Positions 7,991 through 15,244 of a stretch of DNA of 22,988 bases are shown here, piece after piece. The notes under the pieces are model-generated. The model searched no databases, was not told where the DNA came from, and saw nothing but the letters and a program-made list of their open reading frames with translations. The stretch spans positions 1-22,988 of the forward strand of contig CBDUOH010000030.1 of the NCBI GenBank assembly GCA_965368815.1, given 5' to 3'. Origin of the DNA: UBA5794 sp965368815 (GTDB lineage: Bacteria > Actinomycetota > Acidimicrobiia > Spongiisociales > UBA5794). The translations under genes and the position numbers were made by a program. The stretch's first letter is position 1. Every line of letters starts with the position of its first letter.

Positions 7991-8904
7991 CGCAAGCAGT
8001 TCTGAGACGGGTTGATGTTGGTGATGCGCGCGGGTTCGATGTGTGGACCCGTCGGTCCGGAAGCGGCCCCCGGGTGGTCGTCCTCGGCGGCGTGCACGGC
8101 GACGAGACCGAGGGCGTGGTCGCTGCCGGTCTCCTGGCGTCGGGATCGGTGGCGTTGGTGGCTGGAACGCTGGACATCGTTCCCGTGTGTCACGAAGCTG
8201 CGTTCGCCGTCGACAGCCGTGTGAGCCCGGCGGACGGCGGAAATCTGGCCCGTGTGTTCCCTGGCGACCCGAACGGCACCGAGACGCCCCGCCTTGCCCA
8301 CCATCTCTTCGTCGAGGTGTTGGCAGGATGTGATCTGCTCATCGATCTGCACACCTCGGGTCGATCGTATGACATGCCGGTCCTCGTGGGGTTCCGTGGA
8401 GAAACCGCCGATGCCGCCAGCCTGTCACGGCAGGCGGCGGAGGCGTTCGGCGGCGATTTCCTGTGGCGACACCCTGGTCGATCGGAGGGTCGGACCGTGA
8501 GCGTGGTGGACGAGGCGATCTATGCAGAGTCACCGGGCAGTGGGCCAACCCGGATTTCGATGGCGAATCGCTACGTTGCGGGGGTGCTTCGGGTGCTGGA
8601 GTCGATGGGAATGGTCGACGATGCCCCACCGCCGGTCGACAGGGGACCGATTCGGGTCACCGGTGGCGGGAACCTTGACCGAGACATGATTGCCGTCACA
8701 TGCGGCGGGTTGTTCCTCCGCGATGTGGCACCCGGCGACGCCGTGCAGGAGGGCCAGCGACTCGGCACGGTGATCGACAGGAGCGGGAAGCAGCTCGAAG
8801 AAGTTGTTGCGCCGCAGGTGGGTTACGTAATGGCGATGAAGGCCAGATCCCCGGTAGTTGTGGGCGATCTCGTGATCAATCTCGCGGCGCCGGACGCGGG
8901 TTGA
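7987..8904 (+). CDS. succinylglutamate desuccinylase/aspartoacylase-like zinc hydrolase
   Basis: A 305-residue M14-type carboxypeptidase-fold deacylase (AstE/AspA family), which removes acyl groups from N-acyl amino acids. Zinc ligands visible are His37 and Glu40 in GVHGDETEG and His122 in LIDLHTSG. The later RSYDMPVLVG segment and a C-terminal beta-rich domain (DAVQEGQRLGTVIDRSG, then a PQVGYVMAMKA block) fit the family. The ATG overlaps the stop of the upstream PLP gene (ATGA), so the hydrolase likely supplies or consumes the same metabolite: releasing a free amino acid for the PLP enzymes is the simplest reading (inference). Relatives include N-alpha-acetyl-diaminobutyrate deacetylase (DoeB), but no ectoine genes are present. 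The substrate is unknown. Confidence 0.88.
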   Translation: MTQAVLRRVDVGDARGFDVWTRRSGSGPRVVVLGGVHGDETEGVVAAGLLASGSVALVAGTLDIVPVCHEAAFAVDSRVSPADGGNLARVFPGDPNGTETPRLAHHLFVEVLAGCDLLIDLHTSGRSYDMPVLVGFRGETADAASLSRQAAEAFGGDFLWRHPGRSEGRTVSVVDEAIYAESPGSGPTRISMANRYVAGVLRVLESMGMVDDAPPPVDRGPIRVTGGGNLDRDMIAVTCGGLFLRDVAPGDAVQEGQRLGTVIDRSGKQLEEVVAPQVGYVMAMKARSPVVVGDLVINLAAPDAG

Positions 8905-9008
8905 TCCGGTAGCGGTTCATTGCAACGCGTTGTGCGCCGGTCAGGAGTGGCGACGCGCGGCCACCCGTTGGTTATGTCAGCCGGTGTCGTGCCTGCCCCG
9001 GCCACACC

Positions 9009-9041
9009 TCCACCCGTCGGTGGATCAGGTCAGTTCTGACC
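9009..9041. other. two small dyads between convergent genes
   Basis: TCCACC/GGTGGA (9009-9014 and 9019-9024, 4-base loop) and GGTCAG/CTGACC (9028-9033 and 9036-9041, 2-base gap) lie where the plus-strand hydrolase and minus-strand RidA transcripts meet. The second spans the RidA stop codon. Neither is followed by a T-run on either strand, so an intrinsic terminator is not supported. The rest of the 125-base gap shows nothing else. Confidence 0.25.
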
Positions 9042-9509
9042 CTTGATGGCGATCACAGCCTCGACCTCGACTGGTGTTCCGAGTGGGAGTTCTGCCATGC
9101 CGATCGCAGACCGTGCATGCCGACCGGCATCACCGAGGATCTCACGGAACACCGCTGAAGCCCCGTTGGCAACGACATGTTGCTCACGGAACCCGGGTGC
9201 GCTGCCGACGAACACCGTCAGCTTGAGAACCTGATCGACGTTGTCCAGGGTGCCGAGAAGCTCCTTGGTCCGACCAAGGAGATTGATGGCGCACTGCCGT
9301 GCGCAGGCCTGTCCCGTTTCGATGTCGACGTCGTCTCCGAGGCGTCCCACGGCCATGAGCTCGGTGCCCACGAATGCGACCTGCCCCGACAACATCAGCG
9401 TGTTGCCACTGATCCTGCCCGCTCGGACCGTTGCATCGTCCGCCGGCGCGGAGCTCAGGTTTGCATCGAGGGCATCGAAGAGTTCGTCGCGTGTTGTCGG
9501 TGTGGTCAT
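9030..9509 (-). CDS. RidA/YjgF family protein (Arg-containing)
   Basis: A 159-residue protein of the RidA (reactive intermediate deaminase) family. RidA proteins hydrolyse enamine/imine intermediates such as 2-aminoacrylate released by PLP dehydratases. The conserved Arg that marks deaminase-competent members is Arg133 in HARSAIGMAELP, and the late Glu is at 150 in VEVEAV. The protein is about 30 residues longer than E. coli RidA at the N-terminus, like the YjgF-like "endoribonuclease L-PSP" branch. The start has GGAG upstream. It is the last gene of a minus-strand operon with the M81 peptidase (13-base gap) and an SDR. Several PLP enzymes lie in the window, so an imine-clearing role fits (inference). 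Confidence 0.9.
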   Translation of the reverse strand: MTTPTTRDELFDALDANLSSAPADDATVRAGRISGNTLMLSGQVAFVGTELMAVGRLGDDVDIETGQACARQCAINLLGRTKELLGTLDNVDQVLKLTVFVGSAPGFREQHVVANGASAVFREILGDAGRHARSAIGMAELPLGTPVEVEAVIAIKGQN

Positions 9510-9522
9510 GGTGTCTCCTGGC

Positions 9523-11004
9523 TCAATAGGTTGTATCGGGTTCGAACGGGAACATCGGGACCCGACGGTGTTCGAACTCGAGGGTTGACAGGTCGGCCGT
9601 CGTGCAGCCCGGCGTGTTCAGCCAGACCATCTGTGCCGCGATCGGTTCGTATGTTCCACGGGGGGAGTGGACGCCTTTGGCGACGATGATCGGCTGCTTG
9701 AGTGGGTCGATCCCGACGCTGACGAGTTGCTGCTTGCTCGAGTTGCCCTGTTGGCGGCTGTTGAGCAGCACGCTGTTGCCATCGTCGCACGCAACCAACG
9801 CCGTTGGGCCCGTGTCGTAGAACCTGAAGCCGCCGTGTGTGTCTCCCGGATCCTCCCACTTGCCGTCGGAGAGCACCCGCACCACACCCGTGACCGGAAC
9901 GGGGGAACCGTGGAGATCATCGGTCTTCCCGCCGGCGAGGATATCGACACGATTGCCGACCCCCGCGTCGAAGCACGCCTGTACTGCTTCTGGGTCGTAC
10001 AAGGAATGGAACAAGCCGCTGATCCCGAGTCGCTGCGCTGCTGCAAGGACATGGGTGGAGTCAGCTGGACTGCCGCCACCGACGTTGTCGCCGACGTCAA
10101 GCAGGATCACCGGATACTCGGTCGCCTTCGATGCCGCAAGCAGTGCCTCGTCGATGTCGGTGCCGTCGCCGATGAGTTCGTCCCGCACGTCCCAGATGGC
10201 ACGTGCGATTTTCTGGGAAACCGAACGGGCGAGTTCAGGATCGCCATCGGTCACCGTGGTGACGGACATACCCATCTCTTCGACGTCCGCGTAGGGGAAT
10301 CCTTCCGCCAATCCGACGGTGAGTACACCATCGCGTTCGGCTTCCTGGTTGGCCAACGCCACCAATTCCTTCATCGGGGAATCACTCGTTCCCTGACGCA
10401 GGATGTTGATGGCGGCCGGTAGCAACTCGATGTAGGAAACCGGATCGACCTCACCTCGCACCGTCGCTGCCACGACGTCGGCGGCCATGCGCGCACGCTT
10501 TCTCGGGTCGAGGTGTGGGTTCGTCATGTACGTGTTCACGACCGTCGCCTCATCAACGATGAGCTGCGACACATTCGCATGCATGTCGAGCGTCACGCCG
10601 ATCGGAACGTCCGGTCCAACCGCTGCGCGTACCCGACGGGTCATCTCGCCGTCCGCATCTGGGTGTTCCTCAGAGACTGCCGCACCGTGCTGGGCGAGGA
10701 GAACGCCGTCAAAGGGACCCTCATCGGCAAGCATCGAGAGCATGTGGGCCGACATGTGTTCGAAGGCATCCGCGGTGATCTTGTTCATCGGGGTCAGCCG
10801 ATAGAAAACGAGAGGAACGACCTCCACGTCCGGGTCGTCGGTGCCGAGCTCAAGGAAGCCGGACATCGTGGCCTGGGCGTCCTTGAACTCGGCGACAATC
10901 GTGTCGCCCTCGAGGACGCCGGCATCGAGCCATCGATCGAGCGTGGCCGATACAGGTGAGAATGTGTTCGACTCATGACTGAATCCGAGTGCCGCTATGC
11001 GCAT
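9523..11004 (-). CDS. M81 family metallopeptidase (MlrC-like)
   Basis: A 493-residue protein of the M81/DUF1485 family. Its best-known member, MlrC (microcystinase C), cleaves linearised microcystin products; most members have no known substrate. Expected zinc-site motifs are GFSHESNTFSP at the N-terminus (His10, Glu11) and TLDMHANVS (Asp140, His142). The C-terminal MlrC domain carries DVGDNVGGGSPADST, AKGVHSPRGTYEP and the closing PGCTTADLSTLEF. The start at 11004 is preferred over an in-frame ATG 39 bases upstream: it gives the family N-terminus and has GAAAGGGA just before it. It is cytoplasmic, with no signal peptide. It sits between an SDR and a RidA gene; no mlrA, mlrB or mlrD homologue is in view. 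A peptide or amide with an unusual amino acid is a reasonable but unproven substrate. Confidence 0.92.
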   Translation of the reverse strand: MRIAALGFSHESNTFSPVSATLDRWLDAGVLEGDTIVAEFKDAQATMSGFLELGTDDPDVEVVPLVFYRLTPMNKITADAFEHMSAHMLSMLADEGPFDGVLLAQHGAAVSEEHPDADGEMTRRVRAAVGPDVPIGVTLDMHANVSQLIVDEATVVNTYMTNPHLDPRKRARMAADVVAATVRGEVDPVSYIELLPAAINILRQGTSDSPMKELVALANQEAERDGVLTVGLAEGFPYADVEEMGMSVTTVTDGDPELARSVSQKIARAIWDVRDELIGDGTDIDEALLAASKATEYPVILLDVGDNVGGGSPADSTHVLAAAQRLGISGLFHSLYDPEAVQACFDAGVGNRVDILAGGKTDDLHGSPVPVTGVVRVLSDGKWEDPGDTHGGFRFYDTGPTALVACDDGNSVLLNSRQQGNSSKQQLVSVGIDPLKQPIIVAKGVHSPRGTYEPIAAQMVWLNTPGCTTADLSTLEFEHRRVPMFPFEPDTTY

Positions 11005-11043
11005 GGGTTCCCTTTCGATATCAGATGTGTGGTTGATTGACAA

Positions 11044-11841
11044 TTACCAGATGGTCCAGCCGGCATCGACGTTGAGGTTCTGGCCGGTGATGAAACGCCC
11101 CGCATCCGAGGCGAACAGCAGCACCGCCCCCTTGAGGTCATCGGGGACCCCCTTGATGCCGAGTGCGTTGCCGTCGACCACACGACGCACGAACTCAGGA
11201 TCTGCGGTGTCCTTGGGTATGTGTCCGGGTGAGATGCAGTTGACCCTGACGCCCGAGCGGCCGAACTCGGCGGCGAGGTTGCGCGTCACACCGAACAGCG
11301 CTGCTTTTGAGGTCTGGTACGCGAGACTCGAACGACGTGACATGTTCGGGAGGTCCTTGTACAGCCTTGGGTCTGCCGCCAGCGATCCGTGGACGGACGA
11401 GACGGTGATGATCGAGCCGGATCCGCGTTCGAGCATGTACCGCGCAGCGGCATTGGCGGTCGAGATGGTGCCGATCACATGTGACGTGATGGTTTCCGTC
11501 AGCACGTCGATATCCGTGTTCGGTGGATAGGTCGATTCCTGATTGGCTCCAGCGTTGCACACGACGATGTCCGGAGCGCCTGCTTCAGCGGCGATGGCGT
11601 CGACGACATCGTTGACCTGCGCCTCGTCGGTGATGTCCATCGTGAGGAATCGACAGTCCGATCCCTGTGACCGTATCGACTCAGCGGCTTCTGCGAGTAC
11701 CTCGTGGCGACGCCCGACTATGTAGGTGATGGCGCCCTGGGCTGCGATCGCCTCGGCCATTGCCTTCCCCAGATGCGTCCCGCCTCCTGTGACGAGTGCC
11801 ACACGACCCGAGAGATCGAACAGGTCGTTCGGGTTGGTCAT
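11044..11841 (-). CDS. SDR family oxidoreductase
   Basis: A 265-residue classical short-chain dehydrogenase/reductase, NAD(P)-dependent. The cofactor loop is TGGGTHLG at 18-25, where His takes the place of the usual small residue. NAG is at 96-98, the catalytic Ser is 149, and Tyr175/Lys179 lie in YQTSK. Ser and Tyr are 26 residues apart instead of the usual 13, so an insertion of about 13 residues (around DPRLYKDLPNMSRR) lies next to the active site. This recalls gluconate/3-ketoacyl-type SDRs. The start is chosen at ATG 11841, where the SDR fold begins; longer starts at 11916 (ATG) and 11943 (GTG) are possible. First gene of an operon with the M81 peptidase (39-base gap) and RidA, divergent from the E1 operon. 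Confidence 0.9.
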   Translation of the reverse strand: MTNPNDLFDLSGRVALVTGGGTHLGKAMAEAIAAQGAITYIVGRRHEVLAEAAESIRSQGSDCRFLTMDITDEAQVNDVVDAIAAEAGAPDIVVCNAGANQESTYPPNTDIDVLTETITSHVIGTISTANAAARYMLERGSGSIITVSSVHGSLAADPRLYKDLPNMSRRSSLAYQTSKAALFGVTRNLAAEFGRSGVRVNCISPGHIPKDTADPEFVRRVVDGNALGIKGVPDDLKGAVLLFASDAGRFITGQNLNVDAGWTIW

Positions 11842-12001
11842 GGCGTTGGTCCCGATGCGAGGAGTTGGACGGCTGGAGCCCGGACTCCCGACATTGCCCG
11901 GCGGAGCGGTCGGCATGGGTGCGATATGGCCAAGATTTCCCACATTCTGGGTGCTGCCAGTCGTCGTGATCGGGGGCGTCGCGGAGGCGCCGTGGTTTGG
12001 C

Positions 12002-12079
12002 GATTATCCTAAACACGTTGGGTGTATTTGTCACAACCGAGCCGTTGTGACCCCGAATTGAGATTATCTGAAATGCGTT
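12002..12079. repeat. imperfect 18-bp direct repeat, 60 bp apart, in the divergent control region
   Basis: Copies at 12002-12019 and 12062-12079 match at 14 of 18 bases and share the core GATTATCnnnAAnnCGTT. The 60-base spacing is close to a whole number of helical turns. On the minus strand each core reads GATAAT, a 5/6 match to a -10 box, so they could instead be two promoters for the SDR operon. The distal one has TTGTCA 19 bases upstream (12088-12093). Confidence 0.4.
12030..12051. promoter_or_regulatory. perfect dyad, candidate operator
   Basis: GTCACAAC (12030-12037) and GTTGTGAC (12044-12051) are exact reverse complements around the 6-base spacer CGAGCC. The size and symmetry are typical of a dimeric repressor site. 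It lies between the two GATTATC repeats and upstream of the plus-strand -35, within the 346-base region between the divergent SDR and E1 operons. No regulator gene is in the window. Confidence 0.5.
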
Positions 12080-12086
12080 CATGATA

Positions 12087-12116
12087 TTGACAAATGCTGG
12101 TGCCATGTGGCATATT
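12087..12116 (+). promoter_or_regulatory. sigma-70-type promoter for the E1/lipoyl operon
   Basis: TTGACA (12087-12092, perfect -35) is followed by an 18-base spacer and CATATT (12111-12116, 4/6 -10). The start codon of E1 beta is 72 bases downstream. The spacer contains TGCCAtgTGGCA (12101-12112), a small perfect palindrome that could be an operator overlapping the promoter. Confidence 0.45.
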
Positions 12117-12187
12117 GTGGGCGAGTCCATGCAGGTGCCTGTACGGCTGGCGTGGGCAACACGGGTGAGCGAAGGAGTGGCAGACCG

Positions 12188-13198
12188 ATGCTGTTGAGGA
12201 TGAATCAGGCCGTCGCGCTTGGGATTCGGGATGAGATGCGTCTGGATCCTTCCGTCGTTCTGTGGGGGGAAGACGTTGCGGAGGCCGGGGGCGTCTTCAA
12301 AGCCACGGTCGGGCTCCACGAGGAGTTCGGCGACCGGGTCCGCGATACACCCATATCGGAGATGGGATTCCTTGGTGCAGCGGTCGGTGCTGCCACGAAC
12401 GGCCTTCGGCCCATCGTCGAGATCATGTTCATCGAGTTCCTCGGCGTTGCACTCGACCAATTGGTGACCGAAGGTTCCCTGTTCCGTTACCTGTCCGGAG
12501 GCGAAGTCACCGTGCCGCTCGTGGTGCGGGGCTCGGTGGGTGCCGGTGGTGGCTTCGGTGCCCAGCACTCCCAAACACTCGAACGGTGGATCGTCGGTTC
12601 GCCTGGGCTCAAGATTGTCGTGCCCTCGAGCTCTCGGACCGCATATGGACTGATCCGGTCGGCGATCCGAGACAACGACCCCGTTGTCGTCCTTGAGCCA
12701 CGCATGCTCTACGGCGAACGGCAGGACCTGGAGCCCTCAGACGCTGACATCATTCCACTCGGTCAGGCCGAGGTGATCAGTGCCGGCACGGACGTCACGA
12801 TCGTCGGACTCGGGTCCACGGTCAGCACCGCCGTCGCTGCGGCTGAACGGGGTGACTGGTCTGCAGAAGTCATCGACCTGCTCACAATCCAGCCGTGGGA
12901 CCGCACCTGCGTGCTCGGATCGGTTGCGAAGACCGGTCGGCTCGTGATCGTCGAGGAGAACCCCCGGTCGGGCGGGTGGGGCGCCGACATAGCTGCCGAG
13001 GTCGCTGAACAGTCGTTCGGTGACCTGAAGGGTCCGGTGATCCGGGTCACGACACCCGATGTCCCCGTTCCGTTCGCCGACGAACTCGAGCGACGATTCC
13101 TCCCTTCGGTTGACGAGGTCGTGCTCCAGGTGGACGCTCTCGTCGGAGAAGGACGGTCCATCGGACCGTGGTGGGAACGAGAGGGGGTGGCGCTGTGA
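12188..13198 (+). CDS. 2-oxoacid dehydrogenase E1 component, beta subunit (pyruvate/acetoin/branched-chain type)
   Basis: A 336-residue beta subunit of a thiamine-diphosphate-dependent E1 heterotetramer, which decarboxylates a 2-oxoacid (or cleaves acetoin) and passes the acyl group to lipoamide. Visible are LWGEDV (26-30), DTPISEMGFLGAAVGAA with the ThDP-activating Glu at 58, EIMFIEFLGVALDQ, GAGGGFGAQHSQ (118-129) and the C-terminal domain with VGLGSTVSTA and IVEENPRSGGWGADIA. The start at 12188 has GAAGGAG ten bases upstream; a longer ORF start lacks support. It precedes E1 alpha and overlaps it by four bases, opposite to the usual alpha-then-beta order. Sequence alone does not separate pyruvate, branched-chain and acetoin enzymes. 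Confidence 0.93.
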   Translation: MLLRMNQAVALGIRDEMRLDPSVVLWGEDVAEAGGVFKATVGLHEEFGDRVRDTPISEMGFLGAAVGAATNGLRPIVEIMFIEFLGVALDQLVTEGSLFRYLSGGEVTVPLVVRGSVGAGGGFGAQHSQTLERWIVGSPGLKIVVPSSSRTAYGLIRSAIRDNDPVVVLEPRMLYGERQDLEPSDADIIPLGQAEVISAGTDVTIVGLGSTVSTAVAAAERGDWSAEVIDLLTIQPWDRTCVLGSVAKTGRLVIVEENPRSGGWGADIAAEVAEQSFGDLKGPVIRVTTPDVPVPFADELERRFLPSVDEVVLQVDALVGEGRSIGPWWEREGVAL

Positions 13199-14187
13199 CG
13201 AGCGTCCAGATCGCACGACGAGAAGCACTCACATCGCGAGTCGAACGACTCGCACGGATGATCGAGATCCGTCGCACCGAGGAACGCATCCAGGCGATGT
13301 TCGCCGAGGGCCTCGTGAAAGGCACGACCCATACGTGTCAGGGGCAGGAAGCCGTTTCGGTCGCCCTCGCCTCGGTGACCGGAACCCAGGACAGGATCAC
13401 GTGCACCTATCGGGGACACGGACACGCGTTGGCACTCGGAATGACACCCCTCGAGGTCATGGGTGAGGTTCTCGGACGGCGTGCGGGATCCATCGGAGGC
13501 GTTGGCGGATCGATGCACCTGTCCGACCCCACGATCGGTCTTCTCCCGACGTTCGCCATCGTCGGGGCGGGGATACCCGTTGCGGTCGGCGCAGCCGTAG
13601 GAGCGAGGGCGTCGGGCACCGACGGGATCGGCGTGGCAGTGTTCGGTGACGGGGCAACGAACATCGGTGCGTTCCACGAGGCTCTCAACCTCGCAAGTGT
13701 GTGGGATGTGCCCGTTGTGTTCGTGTGCGAGAACAACTTGTACGGCGAATACAGCCGCATCGACAGAACCACGCCTTTTGAGGACCTCCACCGCCGCGGC
13801 GCAGCGTACGACATCGCATCACGAGCCGTTGACGGTCAGGACATCGACACGCTCGTCGAGGAGCTCGGGTCGGAGGTAGCGGCTGCGCGCGAGACGTCCC
13901 GGCCACGATTCGTCGAGGTCAAGACATACCGATTCGTCGGACATTCACGTTCGGACACGGCACCGTATCGAACGCCGGGCGAACTCGATGAATGGATGCA
14001 GCGTGATCCCATCGAGTTGCTGTCCACGCGGCTCGTGTCCGAGGGTGAACTCACGGAGTCGGGACTCGAAGCGATGCTCGGGCGGATCGATGCAGAGGTC
14101 GAGTCCGCGCTCGAAGCAGCAAAGGCGTCGCCGGCGCCCGACCTCGCTGCCATGTTCGCGAACGTCCTGGAGAAAGCGTCGAACTGA
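13195..14187 (+). CDS. 2-oxoacid dehydrogenase E1 component, alpha subunit
   Basis: A 330-residue ThDP-binding alpha subunit, partner of the preceding beta subunit. The ThDP/Mg motif runs from GDGATN (151-156) to NN (180-181), at the classic spacing. HTCQGQEAVSVALA and TYRGHGHALALG form the active-site entrance, and GGSMHLSD matches the PDH/acetoin dehydrogenase alpha motif. VGHSRSDTAPYRTPGE is the conserved late loop, where mammalian PDH has its regulatory serine. The GTG start overlaps the beta stop (GTGA) with GAGAGGGGG upstream. The loop around GEYSRID is short and of acetoin/PDH type. Translational coupling on both sides implies equal production of alpha, beta and the lipoyl protein. Substrate not determined. 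Confidence 0.93.
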   Translation: MTSVQIARREALTSRVERLARMIEIRRTEERIQAMFAEGLVKGTTHTCQGQEAVSVALASVTGTQDRITCTYRGHGHALALGMTPLEVMGEVLGRRAGSIGGVGGSMHLSDPTIGLLPTFAIVGAGIPVAVGAAVGARASGTDGIGVAVFGDGATNIGAFHEALNLASVWDVPVVFVCENNLYGEYSRIDRTTPFEDLHRRGAAYDIASRAVDGQDIDTLVEELGSEVAAARETSRPRFVEVKTYRFVGHSRSDTAPYRTPGELDEWMQRDPIELLSTRLVSEGELTESGLEAMLGRIDAEVESALEAAKASPAPDLAAMFANVLEKASN

Positions 14188-14426
14188 TGGCACGGCACCG
14201 AATCAAACTTCCACCCCTCGGTGAGTCCGTTGAACGCGTGCTGATCGTCGAATGGCATGTGGCCATCGGTGACGCAGTGACGCAGAACTCGGTTCTCGCG
14301 ACGGTCGAGACGGACAAGGTGGACACCGACGTGCCGAGTCCCATGGCCGGGACCGTCGTCGAGATCCTCGCAGGTGCGGGTGCCGAGCTCGCCGTGGGAG
14401 AGCCGCTCTGCGTCATCGAGTCATGA
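14187..14426 (+). CDS. free-standing lipoyl (biotinyl/lipoyl) domain protein
   Basis: A 79-residue protein that is essentially one lipoyl domain, resembling the N-terminus of an E2 acyltransferase. It begins with IKLPPLGESVERVLIVEWH, and the modified lysine is Lys44 in the ETDKVDTDVPSP hairpin. The ETDKV context favours lipoate over biotin (biotin sites usually read AMKM). There is no peripheral-subunit-binding domain and no E2 catalytic domain (HxxxDG). The next gene is an SDR, so this is not an E2 broken by frameshift in the sequence shown. Its ATG overlaps the E1 alpha stop. It would act as a swinging carrier taking the acyl group from E1; the acceptor enzyme must be encoded elsewhere or be a different kind of protein. 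Confidence 0.92.
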   Translation: MARHRIKLPPLGESVERVLIVEWHVAIGDAVTQNSVLATVETDKVDTDVPSPMAGTVVEILAGAGAELAVGEPLCVIES

Positions 14427-14484
14427 GCCACCGGCGTCTACCCTTCATGCTGCCATCCCGGGCACATCACCCGAAAGGACCCCA

Positions 14485-15231
14485 GTGCCAGACAAACTCG
14501 TGATCATCACCGGTGCTGCAAGCGGCATCGGGCGGAGCGTCGCCCGGGTGGTTCTCGACCGACAACCCGATGTGCACGTCGGCCTGATCGATCTGGCCCA
14601 CGATGCACTCAACGAGGTTGCGGCAGGTTTCGGCGAGCGCGCCACTGCGTTGGCGTGCGATGTGTCTGACCAGTCCTCGTTCAGCAATGCGGTGTCAGAA
14701 CTCGCCGAAGGTCGTCGACTCGTCGGGTTCGTCAACGCTGCTGGGATCCATCGTGCCGGTGCAAGCATCGACCTGAGCGCCGAAGCGTGGCACGAGGTGC
14801 TTGCCGTTCATGTCGACGGATCGTTCTTCGGCTCGCAGGCCGCCGCCAAGATCATGGTCGATACCGGTGAGAGCGGCTCGATCGTGAACTTCGGCTCGGT
14901 CGCCATGGACTTCGGCTGGCCGGGTCGGTTGGCGTACGCCGTTGCGAAGGCCGCTATCGGTGGACTGACACGCACACTCGGGGTCGAGTGGGCGGACAAG
15001 GGCATCCGCGTCAACGCGGTGGCTCCCGGCTACGTGAACACGCCGATGATCCAAACTGCTGTAGCCGAGGGAATCATCGACGGCGAAGAGCGACGCGCTG
15101 GTCATGCGATGAAACGATTCGCCGAGCCGGACGAGATCGGCGAGGTCGTCGAGTTCCTGCTCTCCGATCGTTCGTCGTTCATGACCGGAGAGATCGTGCG
15201 CGTCGATGGTGGATTCTCAGTGACGAAGTGA
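14485..15231 (+). CDS. SDR family oxidoreductase
   Basis: A 248-residue classical SDR with textbook motifs: TGAASGIG at 9-16, NAAG at 84-87, Ser138, Tyr151 and Lys155, plus VRVDGGFS near the C-terminus. Asp36 at the end of the second strand (GLID) suggests NAD(H) preference (inference). The GTG start at 14485 is chosen because the fold starts there and GAAAGGA lies just upstream; the open frame extends further 5' without family similarity. It follows the lipoyl-domain gene by 58 bases and precedes the cupin by 13. In a catabolic operon it could oxidise a hydroxyacid or alcohol to the oxo-compound consumed by E1. It is distinct in motif and length from the SDR of the divergent operon. Confidence 0.92.
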   Translation: MPDKLVIITGAASGIGRSVARVVLDRQPDVHVGLIDLAHDALNEVAAGFGERATALACDVSDQSSFSNAVSELAEGRRLVGFVNAAGIHRAGASIDLSAEAWHEVLAVHVDGSFFGSQAAAKIMVDTGESGSIVNFGSVAMDFGWPGRLAYAVAKAAIGGLTRTLGVEWADKGIRVNAVAPGYVNTPMIQTAVAEGIIDGEERRAGHAMKRFAEPDEIGEVVEFLLSDRSSFMTGEIVRVDGGFSVTK

Positions 15232-15244
15232 AAGGCGGCTCGCG

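Noticed and set aside
7987..8904. Ectoine-degradation deacetylase (DoeB)
   Set aside because: The fold fits, but no ectoine hydrolase (DoeA), aminotransferase or ectoine transporter gene accompanies it.
9009..9041. Intrinsic terminator between the convergent hydrolase and RidA genes
   Set aside because: The stems are only six base pairs and there is no T-run on either strand, so only the dyads are listed.
9523..11004. A microcystin-degradation (mlr) cluster
   Set aside because: Only the MlrC-like M81 family is present. No MlrA-type membrane protease, MlrB-type serine hydrolase or MlrD transporter is in the window, and most M81 proteins occur outside mlr clusters.
12763..13791. Minus-strand open frame spanning the junction of E1 beta and E1 alpha
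   Set aside because: It covers two well-supported coupled genes on the other strand and its translation is low-complexity with no known domain.
14187..14485. A frameshifted or truncated full-length E2 gene
   Set aside because: The bases after the lipoyl gene show no linker, E1-binding domain or HxxxDG acyltransferase motif in any frame; the next real gene is an SDR with its own Shine-Dalgarno.
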